Source: Thermoplasmata archaeon
GTDB lineage: Archaea; Thermoplasmatota; Thermoplasmata; UBA10834
DNA: 5,225 nucleotides
Assembly (NCBI GenBank): GCA_022865445.1
Contig: JALHSX010000269.1
Span: 1 to 5,225, forward strand
Direction of reading: 5' to 3'
Below the pieces are notes generated by a model that did not search any database, was not told the origin of the DNA, and worked only from the letters and a program-made list of their open reading frames with translations. Shown here piece after piece: positions 5,173-5,225 of this stretch (position 1 is the first letter of the stretch; every line of letters starts with the position of its first letter). The position numbers and the translations under genes were made by a program.

Positions 5173-5225
5173 TTGACGAAGGCATACTGTGTCAAGTGCA
5201 AGAAGTCCGTCGAAATGAAAGACCC
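5173..5225 (+). CDS. DUF5679-type zinc-ribbon protein, N-terminal fragment (runs off right edge)
   Basis: The visible codons read MTKAYCVKCKKSVEMKDP, with the first TTG taken as initiator Met. The Cys-x2-Cys knuckle (CVKC) followed by a KKxVEMKDP-type strand matches the start of DUF5679 proteins as I know them: very small archaeal and bacterial zinc ribbons whose second Cys-x2-Cys pair should lie about 25-30 residues further on, outside the window. Their function is uncharacterised. The TTG at 5173 has GGTG six bases upstream and gives the usual short N-terminus; an in-frame GTG at 5164 would add MGY and is the alternative. It is divergent from the transporter, with separate promoters for each. 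Confidence 0.82.
   Translation, partial: MTKAYCVKCKKSVEMKD

Overview
The window looks archaeal and most like a Thermoplasmatota-type euryarchaeon (Methanomassiliicoccales or an uncultured relative such as Marine Benthic Group D). This is inferred from three things: TATA boxes with purine-rich BRE stretches 25-30 bases ahead of likely transcription starts, a mix of leadered and apparently leaderless genes, and gene types I associate with these archaea (a winged-helix/TerB-like protein, a DUF5679 zinc-ribbon start, a stand-alone EF-Tu domain 2-like protein, a soluble GAF histidine kinase). Outside one AT-rich island, base composition looks moderate, near half G+C by eye. The lineage is not proven.

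Layout, left to right. The first 35 bases on the minus strand are the N-terminus of a short-chain dehydrogenase/reductase that runs off the edge, with its own promoter. Next, also on the minus strand, is a soluble GAF-domain histidine kinase (113-1441). It is divergent from a small plus-strand gene (1645-1905) for an EF-Tu domain 2-like protein. That gene converges, 11 bases stop to stop, with a minus-strand winged-helix plus TerB-like helical protein (1917-2801), whose start I place at a leaderless ATG rather than at the longer GTG. Divergent from it is an unlisted 29-residue single-pass membrane miniprotein (2903-2992).

From 2993 to 3432 there is no confident gene. This stretch includes an AT-rich island (about 3085-3285) with several TATA-like sequences and a possible split or frameshifted small ORF. 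It is followed by a 40-residue, strongly basic protein (3433-3555) behind a near-perfect Shine-Dalgarno. A 12-helix major facilitator transporter (3623-4981, minus) follows. At the right edge is the start of a DUF5679-type zinc-ribbon protein (5173 onward, plus), preceded by an excellent BRE/TATA promoter.

Nearly every gene appears to be its own transcription unit, with strands alternating and promoters in each gap, so there is no evident multi-gene operon or shared pathway. I found no mobile element, CRISPR array, rRNA or tRNA. The parts least explained by known families are the two miniproteins, the TerB-like regulator and the AT-rich island between them; whether they form one functional locus is speculative.
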